Shown here in pieces: positions 18,335 to 28,483 of a DNA stretch of 64,000 bases. The notes beneath the pieces were generated by a model. The model saw only the letters and a list, made by a program, of their open reading frames with translations, did not search any database and was not told where the DNA came from. The position numbers and the translations under genes were made by a program. Source of the stretch: Liolophura sinensis (lineage: Eukaryota > Mollusca > Polyplacophora > Chitonida > Chitonidae); the NCBI RefSeq assembly GCF_032854445.1, contig NC_088295.1:50579385-50643384 (forward strand), given 5' to 3'. How positions within the stretch are numbered: position 1 is the stretch's first letter; each line of letters opens with the position of its first letter.

Positions 18335-18594
18335 CAAAGGTAATCTCCCTGTACTTGATAAAGTATGCATAGACGAAATCGGTGTCTTGTATGCCTTCGA
18401 ACAGGTCAAACGAATCTGAGCCGTCATTCTGCCCCGACTTAAAGGTCAGGATATATCCCTAGGGACCCCATTTTATCAGCCATACTTTTAACTGTTTTTC
18501 TTCGTGTATTTAATACACCGCACAGCAGTACGATAGAGACGAGCTTATCAGCCTCAACGAGGGGACGAAATGCCAAAGTATCCATCGTTGGAAG
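18335..18594 (+). pseudogene. CRYL1 upstream region and exon 1 (second relic)
   Basis: Bases 18335-18532 match the copy B upstream region. Bases 18533-18594 match exon 1. The frame is open to the donor (ETSLSASTRGRNAKVSIVG, then GGAAG followed by GTATTG). The start codon has become ATA and the following GCG codon is deleted. No exon 2 lies downstream: the intron 1 minisatellite follows and the copy stops where exon 2 should begin, near 19455. It is a truncated third gene. Confidence 0.8.
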
Positions 18595-18807
18595 GTATTG
18601 GTTCGTTGATGCGACGTGCGCTCTTACAGAGCTTAGTTGGCCATACAAGCCACAAATCCCAGGAAGAGCCACGTGTAGCTGCAGAGCTTTGGCTCACTAG
18701 TGACTGATTTGTAGCAAAATGCCCTACATTTATATATAGTATGTATCTGAATGTTGGAGCCTGCAATTAGGCGAACTGCATGTGTGACGGTCTTCCACCC
18801 CCACCCG

Positions 18808-19455
18808 ATATCTCATGTTCCCTGGTCTGCATGATCAATACATCTGGTACGGACGAGTCCTATAGGTCTACATGATCAGTACATCTCGTACAGACAAATC
18901 CTGTTGCCACGATATCTCATGTTCTCAGGTCTTCATGATCAATGCATCGCGTACAGACAAATCCTATAACCATAATATCTCATGTTCCCATGTCTCCGCG
19001 ATCTATACATCTGGTCTAGACAAGCTCCAAAATCTCATCGGTTCCCTAGTGCGCATGATAAATACATCTCATACAGTCATGACCCGTATCTCCAATATCT
19101 CCATGGTGCCAGGTTTACATGATCATTACATCTGGTACAGACAAGTCTCGTATCTCCTATATCTAATGGTCCCTAGTCTACATGATTATTACATCTGGTA
19201 CAGACACGCCCCGTATCTCCTATATCTAATTGTCCCAGGTTTACGTGATCAAGACATCTGGTACAGACAAGCCAGGTATTTCCTACATCTAATTATCCCA
19301 GGTTTACATCACCAATACATCTTGTATAGAACAGGTCTGCAGAAACGCGTTTGTCCTAACGCTTTAAATCCCATTCTCGAAAGTATATAATAAGAATGCA
19401 GATATGAATATATTTTTTATTTAAATAAATTATCATTAAAATTCATAAACGTACG
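18808..19455 (+). repeat. 60-bp minisatellite, intron 1 family, orphan copy
   Basis: About nine degenerate units share CATGATCA-TACATCTGGTACAGACAAG. They are followed at about 19331-19455 by a diverged copy of the segment that precedes exon 2 in the real genes. The acceptor word TACAGCGG is lost here (GTACGATACC). Because the period is a multiple of three, one frame (18872-19390) stays open for 172 codons; I do not regard it as a gene. Confidence 0.8.
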
Positions 19456-19544
19456 ATACCTAGCCCTTGTACCAGTATATAATGATCCCAGGTCTACATA
19501 ATTAATACGTCTCGTATAAAAAATTTGTTCTAAGGTCAATCACA

Positions 19545-19610
19545 TTACATTAAAATAAATCATCTTTCAATCATATTTAGAAATTTGTTATAAGATCAAA
19601 GGTACTCTTT
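19545..19610 (+). other. Left edge of array: unit with BTB gene deleted
   Basis: Bases 19555-19608 match unit spacer 20594-20650 (TCATCTTTCAATCATATTT to CAAAGGTACTC). From about 19612 the sequence matches the 3' flank of the BTB gene (22093 onward, TTTGATTAGTAAATACGTCC). The roughly 1.4 kb between these points in a normal unit, which contains the whole BTB gene, is missing. The array therefore begins with a deleted unit 0. Confidence 0.8.
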
Positions 19611-20008
19611 GACTCTTTGATTAGTAAATACGTCCCTGCTTGACGTTTGGCCATGAATTAAACATTTTTCCGCTTTACTTCTTGTTTGCAGATTTTCAGT
19701 GCTCATGCGTACAAGTTGCTTTTTTTCTACTTTGTTGTTGGTACATGTTTCAAATAAATGAGGATTAATTTTACACAACACAAATTTCTGGACTCAGATA
19801 AATGTCCTATCGTCTGTATTCGCAAGCAAAGCGCTAATATAGCTTCATTTTGTCGTCACTTACAGATACTTTAATTTGAAAACAAAATGCGGTACCTTGG
19901 CAACCTGAACCATTGTTTCTCTGAGAAACGCTCTTTCGCTCCTTTTTCTCCTCCAATGGTAACTGCATAGAAGCACGCTGGTTTCACTGGCAACTTTATT
20001 TAATATGA

Positions 20009-20377
20009 CTTTTATACAAAGGATACAAAATATTGTCAACAAAACTTCAAAACAAGGAACTGGCACTTCGTGTATGCAGTTCCTTAAAATTTCTCTCTTC
20101 CATACCCTGTGTTTATGTTGAAAATTCCAGTATCCCTGACGAAAGTACAATTAAAGCGAGAAAGAGGGATTCGTTGATTATACAACTAGATGAAAGACAA
20201 GCATTCGAAATTATAAATCACTCACAAAGACCATATTCGGAAAGCTGCGATTCTTTGAATAACAATGAGTTCAGGTTTGACCTCCTCGACGGATCGTCAG
20301 ATCTTTCAAATTTTCCTGATCACACGTTGATCGCAGACTATAAAGTCAGCACAATTGTTATGAATTCTAAATTCTGA
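20009..20377 (+). CDS. ORF B, unit 1: conserved open frame, function unknown
   Basis: Open for about 122 codons after an in-frame TGA at 20006, with no ATG except one six codons from the end. If coding it must be an exon or use a start outside the frame. It is serine-rich and polar with a basic patch (KARKRD) and an acidic C-terminal half (NNNEFRFDLLDGSSDL); no signal peptide, membrane span or domain that I recognise. A gap-free relative at 7461-7541 keeps the same frame with several silent third-base differences. A 14-bp perfect palindrome, GGCTTTATAAAGCC, follows 6 bp after the stop, then AATAAA (20399-20404) in units 1 and 2 only. This copy has His-Thr and Lys near the end where others have Gln and Thr. 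An acceptor-like site ending TTACAG at 19864 lies upstream but does not feed this frame directly. Confidence 0.4.
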   Translation, partial: LLYKGYKILSTKLQNKELALRVCSSLKFLSSIPCVYVENSSIPDESTIKARKRDSLIIQLDERQAFEIINHSQRPYSESCDSLNNNEFRFDLLDGSSDLSNFPDHTLIADYKVSTIVMNSKF

Positions 20378-20404
20378 CTGTGAGGCTTTATAAAGCCAAA
20401 TAAA

Positions 20405-21021
20405 CAAAATTCCTTCACATAAGAACCCTAAAGCTTTTGGAGGGTAGTTTTATAATATAGCAGAAACCCAATGTGACTTTTGGACAGGGCACACTGTCCT
20501 TCGATAAAGTGAGAGCTGAGATGGTCTTTGTCAACTATACCTGGAGAAAGATGCTTGACATCTACTGTCTCCAGACATCAATCACAATGAATTAAAACAA
20601 ATCATCTTTCAATCATATTTAGAAATTTGTTATAAGATCAAAGGTACTCATCACTTGACAATAATCCATTCACACCCTGGACAGCCCAGCACACCCAGGG
20701 GATAAAAACAGAGACATATTCGCTTTATCTACCTGCTGTTTGGCGAAGCACTTTTAATATTGGCTACACATCTTCACAGATGTGGTACAGATGATTCACT
20801 AAGAATGACACGCCCCATGTAGCCTTAATAAAGTAGCCGTCTCTTTTCACCCACCTATGAAATACTGACTGGACATTCTGGAGTCCACGTTAAAGGTGTC
20901 GATACCTCAGACAATAAGCAGATATGTTGAAATTATTCTGCAAATGTCGCCAAGCCCTAAGCTAGCCGTCATCCATGTAATTGTCTTGAGCCAGTGACGG
21001 TGGTGTCAGCAAACCCTTGGC
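20405..21021 (+). other. Unit spacer upstream of BTB gene (unit 1 as example)
   Basis: Repeated nearly unchanged in every unit. It holds a 7-bp hairpin with a TCAC loop at 20767-20784 (CACATCT / AGATGTG) and the inverted pair CCCTGG / CCAGGG around 20677-20700. No open frame is credible. It ends in the proposed promoter. Confidence 0.5.
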
Positions 21022-21027
21022 TATATA
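21022..21027 (+). promoter_or_regulatory. TATA box of BTB gene (unit 1; the same in all units)
   Basis: TATATA lies only 7 bp before the first ATG (21034) and 85 bp before the second in-frame ATG (21112). A start site 25-30 bp downstream of the box would fall inside the first codons. This favours M27 (MDCQQ) as the real initiator, with a 5' UTR of about 60 bp. The box is conserved in all nine units, including the relic. Confidence 0.5.
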
Positions 21028-21033
21028 TTCACA

Positions 21034-22080
21034 ATGTTTCGTCCATACCCATCAGTTAAAACATTATTGCTTCCCTTTGACACATCGCTTGTGGACCGCA
21101 TCTTCCTTACTATGGATTGTCAACAAGTCGAATTTTCTTTCGATCACGGAGATGGACTTTGTACTTTTTTAACAACGTCAGACAAAAGACTGTCAACGGA
21201 TGTGGAACTGCTAAACGTTGAGGGACTGAGCGCTGATCTTTCTCAACTTCTTTGCCAACCCGATTTGTGTGATATTCGCTTTCTCATTGGACCACACAAG
21301 GTACCCGTGTATGCTGTCAGTTCCATCTTGGCCGTTCGAATCAGTTTCTTTAGGAAACTCTTTAACACCAAGTCCACATGCACAACACTGCCCGTAAATG
21401 CCGAAGACGTTGTAAGAAAGAAGAACCCACTTTCGGCAATCGCCAAGGTCTTCAAGCGAAAATCGAGGACGCTTAACGTGAAAATTGAAGAGAAAGTGAG
21501 AGAAGAAAGCTGGCAAGTGGAACTTCCTGACGTCGAGGAAGGTGTTTTCCGCAGTGTTCTAGATTATATCTACAGTGGAAATGTGCTAGTAAATGTTTAC
21601 AACGTGGTTGGGGTCATAAAGGCGGCCCACAAGTACGCTTTACCAGAGTTATGCGCCGCGTGTTTCATCTACGCTAAAAGGAACATCACCCACACGTCAG
21701 CTCTGCCTCTGCTCTCAGCAACATGTACATATGGTCAGCTATCATTAAACGAAAGACTCCAAGGCATCATCTTAAAATACATAGCTGAAAATGCAGAAAC
21801 AATCTTGACTCAGACAGCATTTGACCACCTCTCCAGACAAGAGGTTGATCTGATTTTCCGCCAGTACAATATTCAGGCTTCGGAAGAAACCAAGTTGGAA
21901 GCCATTCTCAGGTGGAGTCACAAGTTCAGCGGCGATGCGGGATACATGTACCTTCAAAAAACACTTAAACTTTTTATCCGTCGTGTTAACATGCTGAAAA
22001 TATCCAAAAGTACACTGGAAAATGTTATAAAACCTTTGTGTCTTTTTCCTGACGAAGTTATACATAAAACAGCGGTATAG
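21034..22080 (+). CDS. BTB-BACK protein, unit 1
   Basis: Intronless, 348 codons from the first ATG or 322 from M27. Residues 67-112 and about 159-217 form a BTB/POZ fold (CDIRFLIGPHKVPVY, ILAVR-SFFRKLF, then LDYIYSGNVLVN). The fold is interrupted by a basic insert of about 45 residues (KKNPLSAIAKVFKRKSR). Residues about 218-345 form a BACK domain (ALPLLSATCTYGQLSLNERL, ILRWSHKF). There are no Kelch repeats. BTB-BACK proteins usually dimerise and act as substrate adaptors for Cullin-3 ubiquitin ligases. The split BTB and the ending KPLCLFPDEVI resemble the serine-enriched (gprs) protein group of invertebrates, but without its serine-rich tail. Unit-specific residues are I103 (Ser in all others), C116, V121, G170, I195, K200 and the end IHKTAV. 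AATAAA lies at 22236-22241. Confidence 0.9.
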   Translation: MFRPYPSVKTLLLPFDTSLVDRIFLTMDCQQVEFSFDHGDGLCTFLTTSDKRLSTDVELLNVEGLSADLSQLLCQPDLCDIRFLIGPHKVPVYAVSSILAVRISFFRKLFNTKSTCTTLPVNAEDVVRKKNPLSAIAKVFKRKSRTLNVKIEEKVREESWQVELPDVEEGVFRSVLDYIYSGNVLVNVYNVVGVIKAAHKYALPELCAACFIYAKRNITHTSALPLLSATCTYGQLSLNERLQGIILKYIAENAETILTQTAFDHLSRQEVDLIFRQYNIQASEETKLEAILRWSHKFSGDAGYMYLQKTLKLFIRRVNMLKISKSTLENVIKPLCLFPDEVIHKTAV

Positions 22081-22235
22081 TAGTGGAAAATGTTGATTCT
22101 TTAATTAGTAAATACGTCCCTGATTGACTTTTGGAAATGAATTAATAATTTTTTCCGCTTTACTTCATGTTTTTAGATATTTAGTGCTCATGTGTATAAG
22201 ATTTTTTTTGTATTTTGATGTTGGTACATGTTTCA

Positions 22236-22241
22236 AATAAA
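22236..22241 (+). promoter_or_regulatory. Polyadenylation signal of BTB gene (unit 1)
   Basis: AATAAA in the context TTTCAAATAAATGAG, about 155 bp after the stop codon. The same word stands at the same distance after every copy, which fits a complete intronless transcription unit within each repeat. Confidence 0.55.
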
Positions 22242-22491
22242 TGAGCACTAATTTTACACAACACAAATTTCTGGACTCAGATAAATGTCCTATCGTCTGT
22301 ATTCGCAAGCAAAGCACTAATATAGCTTCTTTTTGTCGTGACTTACAGATACTTTAATTTGAAAACAAAATGCGGTACCTTGGCAACCTCAACCATTGTT
22401 TGTCTGAGAAATGCTCTTTCGCTCCTTTTTCTCCTCCAATGGTAACTGCATAGAAGCACGCTGGTTTCACTGGCAACTTTATTTAGTATGA

Positions 22492-22860
22492 CTTTTATAC
22501 AAAGGATACAAAATATTGTCAACAAAACTTCAAAACAAGGAACTGGCACTTCGTGTATGCAGTTCCTTAAAATTTCTCTCTTCCATACCCTGTGTTTATG
22601 TTGAAAATTCCAGTATCCCTGACGAAAGTACAATTAAAGCGAGAAAGAGGGATTCGTTGATTATACAACTAGATGAAAGACAAGCATTCGAAATTATAAA
22701 TCACTCACAAAGACCATATTCGGAAAGCTGCGATTCTTTGAATGACAATGAGTTCAGGTTTGACCTCCTCGACGGATCGTCAGATCTTTCAAATTTTCCT
22801 GATCAGACGTTGATCGCAGACTATACAGTCAGCACAATTGTTATGAATTCTAAATTCTGA
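22492..22860 (+). CDS. ORF B, unit 2
   Basis: Open over the full length. It differs from unit 1 at three residues: NDNEF for NNNEF, DQTL for DHTL and ADYTV for ADYKV. AATAAA follows the palindrome as in unit 1. Function unknown. Confidence 0.4.
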   Translation, partial: LLYKGYKILSTKLQNKELALRVCSSLKFLSSIPCVYVENSSIPDESTIKARKRDSLIIQLDERQAFEIINHSQRPYSESCDSLNDNEFRFDLLDGSSDLSNFPDQTLIADYTVSTIVMNSKF

Positions 22861-23516
22861 CTGTGAGGCTTTATAAAGCCAAATAAACAAAATTCCTTCA
22901 CGTAAGAACCCTAAAACTTTTGAAGGGTAGTTTTATAATATAGCAGAAATCCAATGTGACTTTTGGACAGGGCACACTGTCCTTCGATAAAGTGAGAGCT
23001 GAGATGGTCTTTGTCAACTATACCTGGAGAAAGATGCTTGACATCTACTGTCTCCAGACATCAATCACAATGAATTAAAACAAATCATCTTTCAATCATA
23101 TTTAGAAATTTGTTATCAGATCAAAGGTACTCATCACTTGACAATAATCCATTCACACCCTGGACAGCCCAGCACACCCAGGGGGTAAAAACAGAGACAT
23201 ATTCGCTTTATCTACCTGCTGTTTGGCGAAGCACTTTTAATATTGGCTACACATCTTCACAGATGTGGTACAGATGATTCACTAAGAATGACACGCCCCA
23301 TGTAGCCTTAATAAAGTAGCCGTCTCTTTTCACCCACCTATGAAATACTGACTGGACATTCTGGAGTCCACGTTAAAGGTGTCGATACCTCAGACAATAA
23401 GCAGATATGTTGAAATTATTCTGCAAATGTCGCCAAGCCCTAAGCTAGCCGTCATCCATGTAATTGTCTGGAGCCAGTGACGGTGGTGTCAGCAAACCCT
23501 TGGCTATATATTCACA

Positions 23517-24563
23517 ATGTTTTGTCCATACCCATCAGTTAAAACATTATTGCTTCCCTTTGACACATCGCTTGTGGACCGCATCTTCCTTACTATGGAT
23601 TGTCAACAAGTCGAATTTTCTTTCGATCACGGAGATGGACTTTGTACTTTCTTAACAACGTCAGACAAAAGACTGTCAACGGATGTGGAACTGCTAAACG
23701 TTGAGGGACTGAGCGCTGATCTTTCTCAACTTCTTTGCCAACCCGATTTGTGTGATATTCGCTTTCTCATTGGACCACACAAGGTACCCGTGTATGCTGC
23801 CAGTTCCATCTTGGCCGCTCGAAGCAGTTTCTTTAGGAAACTCTTTAACACCAAGTCCACATGCACAACACTGCCCGCAAATGCCGAAGACGTTGTAAGA
23901 AAGAAGAACCCACTTTCGGCAATCGCCAAGGTCTTCAAGCGAAAATCGAGAACGCTTAACGTGAAAATTGAAGAGAAAGTGAGAGAAGAAAGCTGGCAAG
24001 TGGAACTTCCTGACATCGAGGAAGGTGTTTTCCGCAGTGTTCTAGATTATATCTACAGTGGAAATGTGCTAGTAAATGTTTACAACGTGGTTGGGGTCAT
24101 GAAGGCGGCCCACAAGTACGCTTTACCAGAGTTATGCGCCGCGTGTTTCATCTACGCTAAAAGGAACATCACCCACACGTCAGCTCTGCCTCTGCTCTCA
24201 GCAACATGTACATATGGTCAGCTATCATTAAACGAAAGACTCCAAGGCATCATCTTAAAATACATAGCTGAAAATGCAGAAACAATCTTGACTCAGATAG
24301 CATTTGACCACCTCTCCAGACAAGAGGTTGATCTGATTTTCCGCCAGTACAATATTCAGGCTTCGGAAGAAACCAAGTTGGAAGCCATTCTCAGGTGGAG
24401 TCACAAGTTCAGCGGCGATGCGGGATACATGTACCTTCAAAAAACACTTAAACTTTTTATCCGTCGTGTTAACATGCTGAAAATATCCAAAAGTACACTG
24501 GAAAATGTTATAAAACCTTTGTGTCTTTTTCCTGACGAAGTTATACCTAAAAAATCTGTATAG
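23517..24563 (+). CDS. BTB-BACK protein, unit 2
   Basis: Full 348-codon frame with the same BTB, basic insert and BACK layout as unit 1. Distinguishing residues are C3 (MFCPY), A95 and A101 in the BTB helix (AASSILAARSSFF), I167 (PDIEE), Ile for Thr in TQIAFDH, and the C-terminus PKKSV. It keeps G170 and K200 as in unit 1, so units 1 and 2 are the closest pair at the left of the array. Confidence 0.9.
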   Translation: MFCPYPSVKTLLLPFDTSLVDRIFLTMDCQQVEFSFDHGDGLCTFLTTSDKRLSTDVELLNVEGLSADLSQLLCQPDLCDIRFLIGPHKVPVYAASSILAARSSFFRKLFNTKSTCTTLPANAEDVVRKKNPLSAIAKVFKRKSRTLNVKIEEKVREESWQVELPDIEEGVFRSVLDYIYSGNVLVNVYNVVGVMKAAHKYALPELCAACFIYAKRNITHTSALPLLSATCTYGQLSLNERLQGIILKYIAENAETILTQIAFDHLSRQEVDLIFRQYNIQASEETKLEAILRWSHKFSGDAGYMYLQKTLKLFIRRVNMLKISKSTLENVIKPLCLFPDEVIPKKSV

Positions 24564-24977
24564 TAGTCGAAAATGTTGATTCTTTAATTTGTAAATAGGT
24601 CCCTGATTGACTTTTGGAAATGAATTAATAATTTTTTTCCGCTTTACTTCATGTTTTTAGATATTTAGTGCTCATGCGTATAAGATTTTTTTTGTATTTT
24701 GATGTTGGTACATGTTTCAAATAAATGAGCACTAATTTTACACAACACAAATTTCTGGACTCAGATAAATGTCCTATCGTCTGTATTCGCATCGGCAAAG
24801 CACTAATATAGCTTCTTTTTGTCGTCACCTACAGATACTTTAATTTGAAAACAAAATGCGGTACCTTGGCAACCTGAACCATTGTTTCTCTGAGAAGTGC
24901 TCTTTCGCTCCTTTTTCTCCTCCAATGGTAACTGCATAGAAGCACGCTGGTTTCACTGGCAACTTTATTTAATATGA

Positions 24978-25268
24978 CTTTTATACAAAGGATACAAAAT
25001 ATTGTCAACAAAACTTCAAAACAAGGAACTGGCACTTCGTGTATGCAGTTCCTTAAAATTTCTCTCTTCCATACCCTGTGTTTATGTTGAAAATTCCAGT
25101 ATCCCTGACGAAAGTACAATTAAAGCGAGAAAGAGGGATTCGTTGATTATACAACTAGATGAAAGACAAGCATTCGAAATTATAAATCACTCACAAAGAC
25201 CATATTCGGAAAGCTGCGATTCTTTGAATAACAATGAGTTCAGGTTTGACCTCCTCGACGGATCGTAA
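24978..25268 (+). pseudogene. ORF B, unit 3, truncated by a nonsense codon
   Basis: A TCA-to-TAA change at 25266-25268 ends the frame right after LLDGS, removing the last 26 codons found in unit 1. The codon that ends the frame in other units (TGA) is TCA here. From this unit rightwards the AATAAA after the palindrome is AAAAAA, so the signal is lost. Confidence 0.45.
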
Positions 25269-26001
25269 GATCTTTCAAATTTTCCTGATCAGACGTTGAT
25301 CACAGACTATACAGTCAGCACAATTGTTATGAATTCTAAATTCTCACTGTGAGGCTTTATAAAGCCAAAAAACAAAATTCCTTCACGTAAGAACCCTAAA
25401 GCTTTTGGAGGGTAGTTTTATAATATAGCAGAAATCCAATGTGACTTTTGGACAGGGCACACTGTCCTTCGATAAAGTGAAAGCTGAGATGGTCTTTGTC
25501 AACTATACCTGGAGAAAGATGCTTGACATCTACTGTCTCCAGACATCAATCACAATGAATTAAAACAAATCATCTTTCAATCATATTTAGAAATTTGTTA
25601 TAAGATCAAAGGTACTCATCACTTGACAATAATCCATTCACACCCTGGACAGCCCAGCACACCCAGGGGGTAAAAACAGAGACATATTCGCTTTATCTAC
25701 CTGCTGTTTGGCGAAGCACTTTTAATATTGGCTACACATCTTCACAGATGTGGTATAGATGATTCACTAAGAATGACACGCCCCATGTAGCCTTAATAAA
25801 GTAGCCGTCTCTTTTCACCCACCTATGAAATACTGACTGGACATTCTGGAGTCCACGTTAAAGGTGTCGATACCTCAGACAATAAGCAGATATGTTGAAA
25901 TTATTCTGCAAATGTCGCCAAGCCCTAAGCTAGCCGTCATCCATGTAATTGTCTGGAGCCAGTGACGGTGGTGTCAGCAAACCCTTGGCTATATATTCAC
26001 A

Positions 26002-27048
26002 ATGTTTCGTCCATACCCATCAGTTAAAACATTATTGCTTCCCTTTGACACATCGGTTGTGGACCGCATCTTCCTTACTATGGATTGTCAACAAGTCGAA
26101 TTTTCTTTCGATCACGGAGATGGACTTTGTACTTTCTTAACAACGTCAGACAAAAGACTGTCAACGGATGTGGAACTGCTAAACGTTGAGGGACTGAGCG
26201 CTGATCTTTCTCAACTTCTTTGCCAACCCGATTTGTGTGATATTCGCTTTCTCATTGGACCACACAAGGTACCCGTGTATGCTGTCAGTTCCATCTTGGC
26301 CGCTCGAAGCAGTTTCTTTAGGAAACTCTTTAACACCAAGTCCACATGCACAACACTGCCCGCAAATGCCGAAGACGTTGTAAGAAAGAAGAACCCACTT
26401 TCGGCAATCGCCAAGGTCTTCAAGCGAAAATCGAGAACGCTTAACGTGAAAATTGAAGAGAAAGTGAGAGAAGAAAGCTGGCAAGTGGAACTTCCTGACG
26501 TCGAGGAAGGTGTTTTCCGCAGTGTTCTAGATTATATCTACAGTGGAAATGTGCTAGTAAATGTTTACAACGTGGTTGGGGTCATGAAGGCGGCCCACGA
26601 GTACGCTTTACCAGAGTTATGCGCCGCGTGTTTCATCTACGCTAAAAGGAACATCACCCACACGTCAGCTCTGCCTCTGCTCTCAGCAACATGTACATAT
26701 GGTCAGCTATCATTAAACGAAAGACTCCAAGGCATCATCTTAAAATACATAGCTGAAAATGCAGAAACAATCTTGACTCAGACAGCATTTGACTACCTCT
26801 CCAGACAAGAGGTTGATCTGATTTTCCGCCAGTACAATATTCAGGCTTCGGAAGAAACCAAGTTGGAAGCCATTCTCAGGTGGAGTCACAAGTTCAGCGG
26901 CGATGCGGGATACATGTACCTTCGAAAAACACTTAAACTTTTTATCCGTCGTGTTAACATGCTGAAAATATCCAAAAGTACATTGCAAAATGTTATAAAA
27001 CCTTTGTGTCTTTTTCCTGACGAAGTTATACCTAAAAAAGCTGTATAG
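26002..27048 (+). CDS. BTB-BACK protein, unit 3
   Basis: Full 348-codon frame. First copy with V19 (DTSVVD), M195 with E200 (KAAHEYAL) and Arg in YLRKTL, features shared with units 4-7. Private changes are Tyr in FDYLSRQ and Gln in STLQNV. It keeps A101 like unit 2 and G170 like units 1 and 2, so it is intermediate between the left and central units. Confidence 0.9.
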   Translation: MFRPYPSVKTLLLPFDTSVVDRIFLTMDCQQVEFSFDHGDGLCTFLTTSDKRLSTDVELLNVEGLSADLSQLLCQPDLCDIRFLIGPHKVPVYAVSSILAARSSFFRKLFNTKSTCTTLPANAEDVVRKKNPLSAIAKVFKRKSRTLNVKIEEKVREESWQVELPDVEEGVFRSVLDYIYSGNVLVNVYNVVGVMKAAHEYALPELCAACFIYAKRNITHTSALPLLSATCTYGQLSLNERLQGIILKYIAENAETILTQTAFDYLSRQEVDLIFRQYNIQASEETKLEAILRWSHKFSGDAGYMYLRKTLKLFIRRVNMLKISKSTLQNVIKPLCLFPDEVIPKKAV

Positions 27049-27459
27049 TAGTGGAAAATGTTGATTCTTTAATAAGTAAATAGGTCCCTGCTTAACGTTT
27101 GGCCATGAATTAAACATTTTTCCGCTTTACTTCTTGTTTTCAGATTTTCAGTGCTCATGTGTATAAGATTTTTTTGTATTTTGATGTTGGTACATGTTTC
27201 AAATAAATGAGGATTAATTTTACACAACACAAATTTCTGGACTCAGATAAATGTCCTATCGTCTGTATTCGGATCGGCAAAGCGCTAATATAGCTTCTTT
27301 TTGTCGTGACTTACAGATACTTTAATTTGAAAACAAAATGCGGTACCTTGGCAACCTGAACCATTGTTTGTCTGAGAAATGCTCTTTCGCTCCTTTTTCT
27401 CCTCCAATGGTAACTGCATGGAAGCACGCTGGTTTCACTGACAATTTTATTTAGTATGA

Positions 27460-27828
27460 CTTTTATACAAAGGATACAAAATATTGTCAACAAAACTTCA
27501 AAACAAGGAACTGGCACTTCGTGTATGCACTTCCTTAAAATTTCTCTCTTCCATACCCTGTGTTTATGTTGGAAATTCCAGTATCCCTGACGAAAGTACA
27601 ATTAAAGCGAGAAAGAGGGATTCGTTGATTATACAACTAGATGAAAGACAAGCATTCGAAATTATAAATCACTCACAAAGACCATATTCGGAAAGCTGCG
27701 ATTCTTTGAATAACAATGAGTTCAGGTTTGACCTCCTCGACGGATCGTCAGATCTTTCAAATTTTCCTGATCAGACGTTGATCGCAGACTATACAGTCAG
27801 CACAATTGTTATGAATTCTAAATTCTGA
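27460..27828 (+). CDS. ORF B, unit 4
   Basis: Open over the full length. Distinguishing residues are Thr for Ser in RVCTSLKF and Gly for Glu in YVGNSS. The Gly variant is kept in units 5-8. Function unknown. Confidence 0.4.
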   Translation, partial: LLYKGYKILSTKLQNKELALRVCTSLKFLSSIPCVYVGNSSIPDESTIKARKRDSLIIQLDERQAFEIINHSQRPYSESCDSLNNNEFRFDLLDGSSDLSNFPDQTLIADYTVSTIVMNSKF

Positions 27829-28483
27829 CTGTGAGGCTTTATAAAGCCAAAAAACAAAATTCCTTCACATAAGAACCCTAAAGCTTTTGGAGGGTAGTTT
27901 TATAATATAGCAGAAATCCAATGTGACTTTTGGACAGCGCACACTGTCTTTTGATAAAGTGAGAGCTGAGATGGTCTTTGTCAACTATACCTGGAGAAAG
28001 ATGCTTGACATCTACTGTCTCCAGACATCAATCACAATGAATTAAAACAAATCATCTTTCAACCATATTTAGAAATTTGTTATAAGATCAAATGTACTCA
28101 TCACTTGACAATAATCCATTCACACCCTGGACAGCCCAGCACACCCAGGGGGTAAAAACAGAGACATATTCGCTTTATCTACCTGCTGTTTGGCGAAGCA
28201 CTTTTAATATTGGCTACACATCTTCACAGATGTGGTATAGATGATTCACTAAGAATGACACGCCCCATGTAGCCTTAATAAAGTAGCCGTCTCTTTACAC
28301 CCACCTATGAAATACTGACTGGACATTCTGGAGTCCACGTTAAAGGTGTCGAAACCTCAGACAATAAGCAGATATGTTGAAATTATTCTGCAAATGTCGC
28401 CAAGCCCTAAGCTAGCCGTCATCCATGTAATTGTCTGGAGCCAGTGACGGTGGTGTCAGCAAACCCTTGGCTATATATTCACA

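Noticed and set aside
18872-19390. 172-codon open frame on the plus strand
   Set aside because: It lies wholly in a degenerate minisatellite whose period is a multiple of three, so stops are avoided in step. The residues just repeat (WYRQ, LHDHYI) and the same repeats in CRYL1 introns are not open.
19860-20150. 96-codon minus-strand frame repeated in every array unit
   Set aside because: It overlaps ORF B and its start in every unit is TTG, not ATG. The relative at 7461-7541 supports the plus-strand frame instead.
20378-20404. Histone-type 3' stem-loop after ORF B
   Set aside because: The palindrome GGCTTTATAAAGCC has a TATA loop rather than the histone loop, and no purine-rich element follows at the expected place.
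23464-23655. 63-codon frame starting MSGASDGG in most array units
   Set aside because: It overlaps the start of the BTB gene in another frame and has no independent support.
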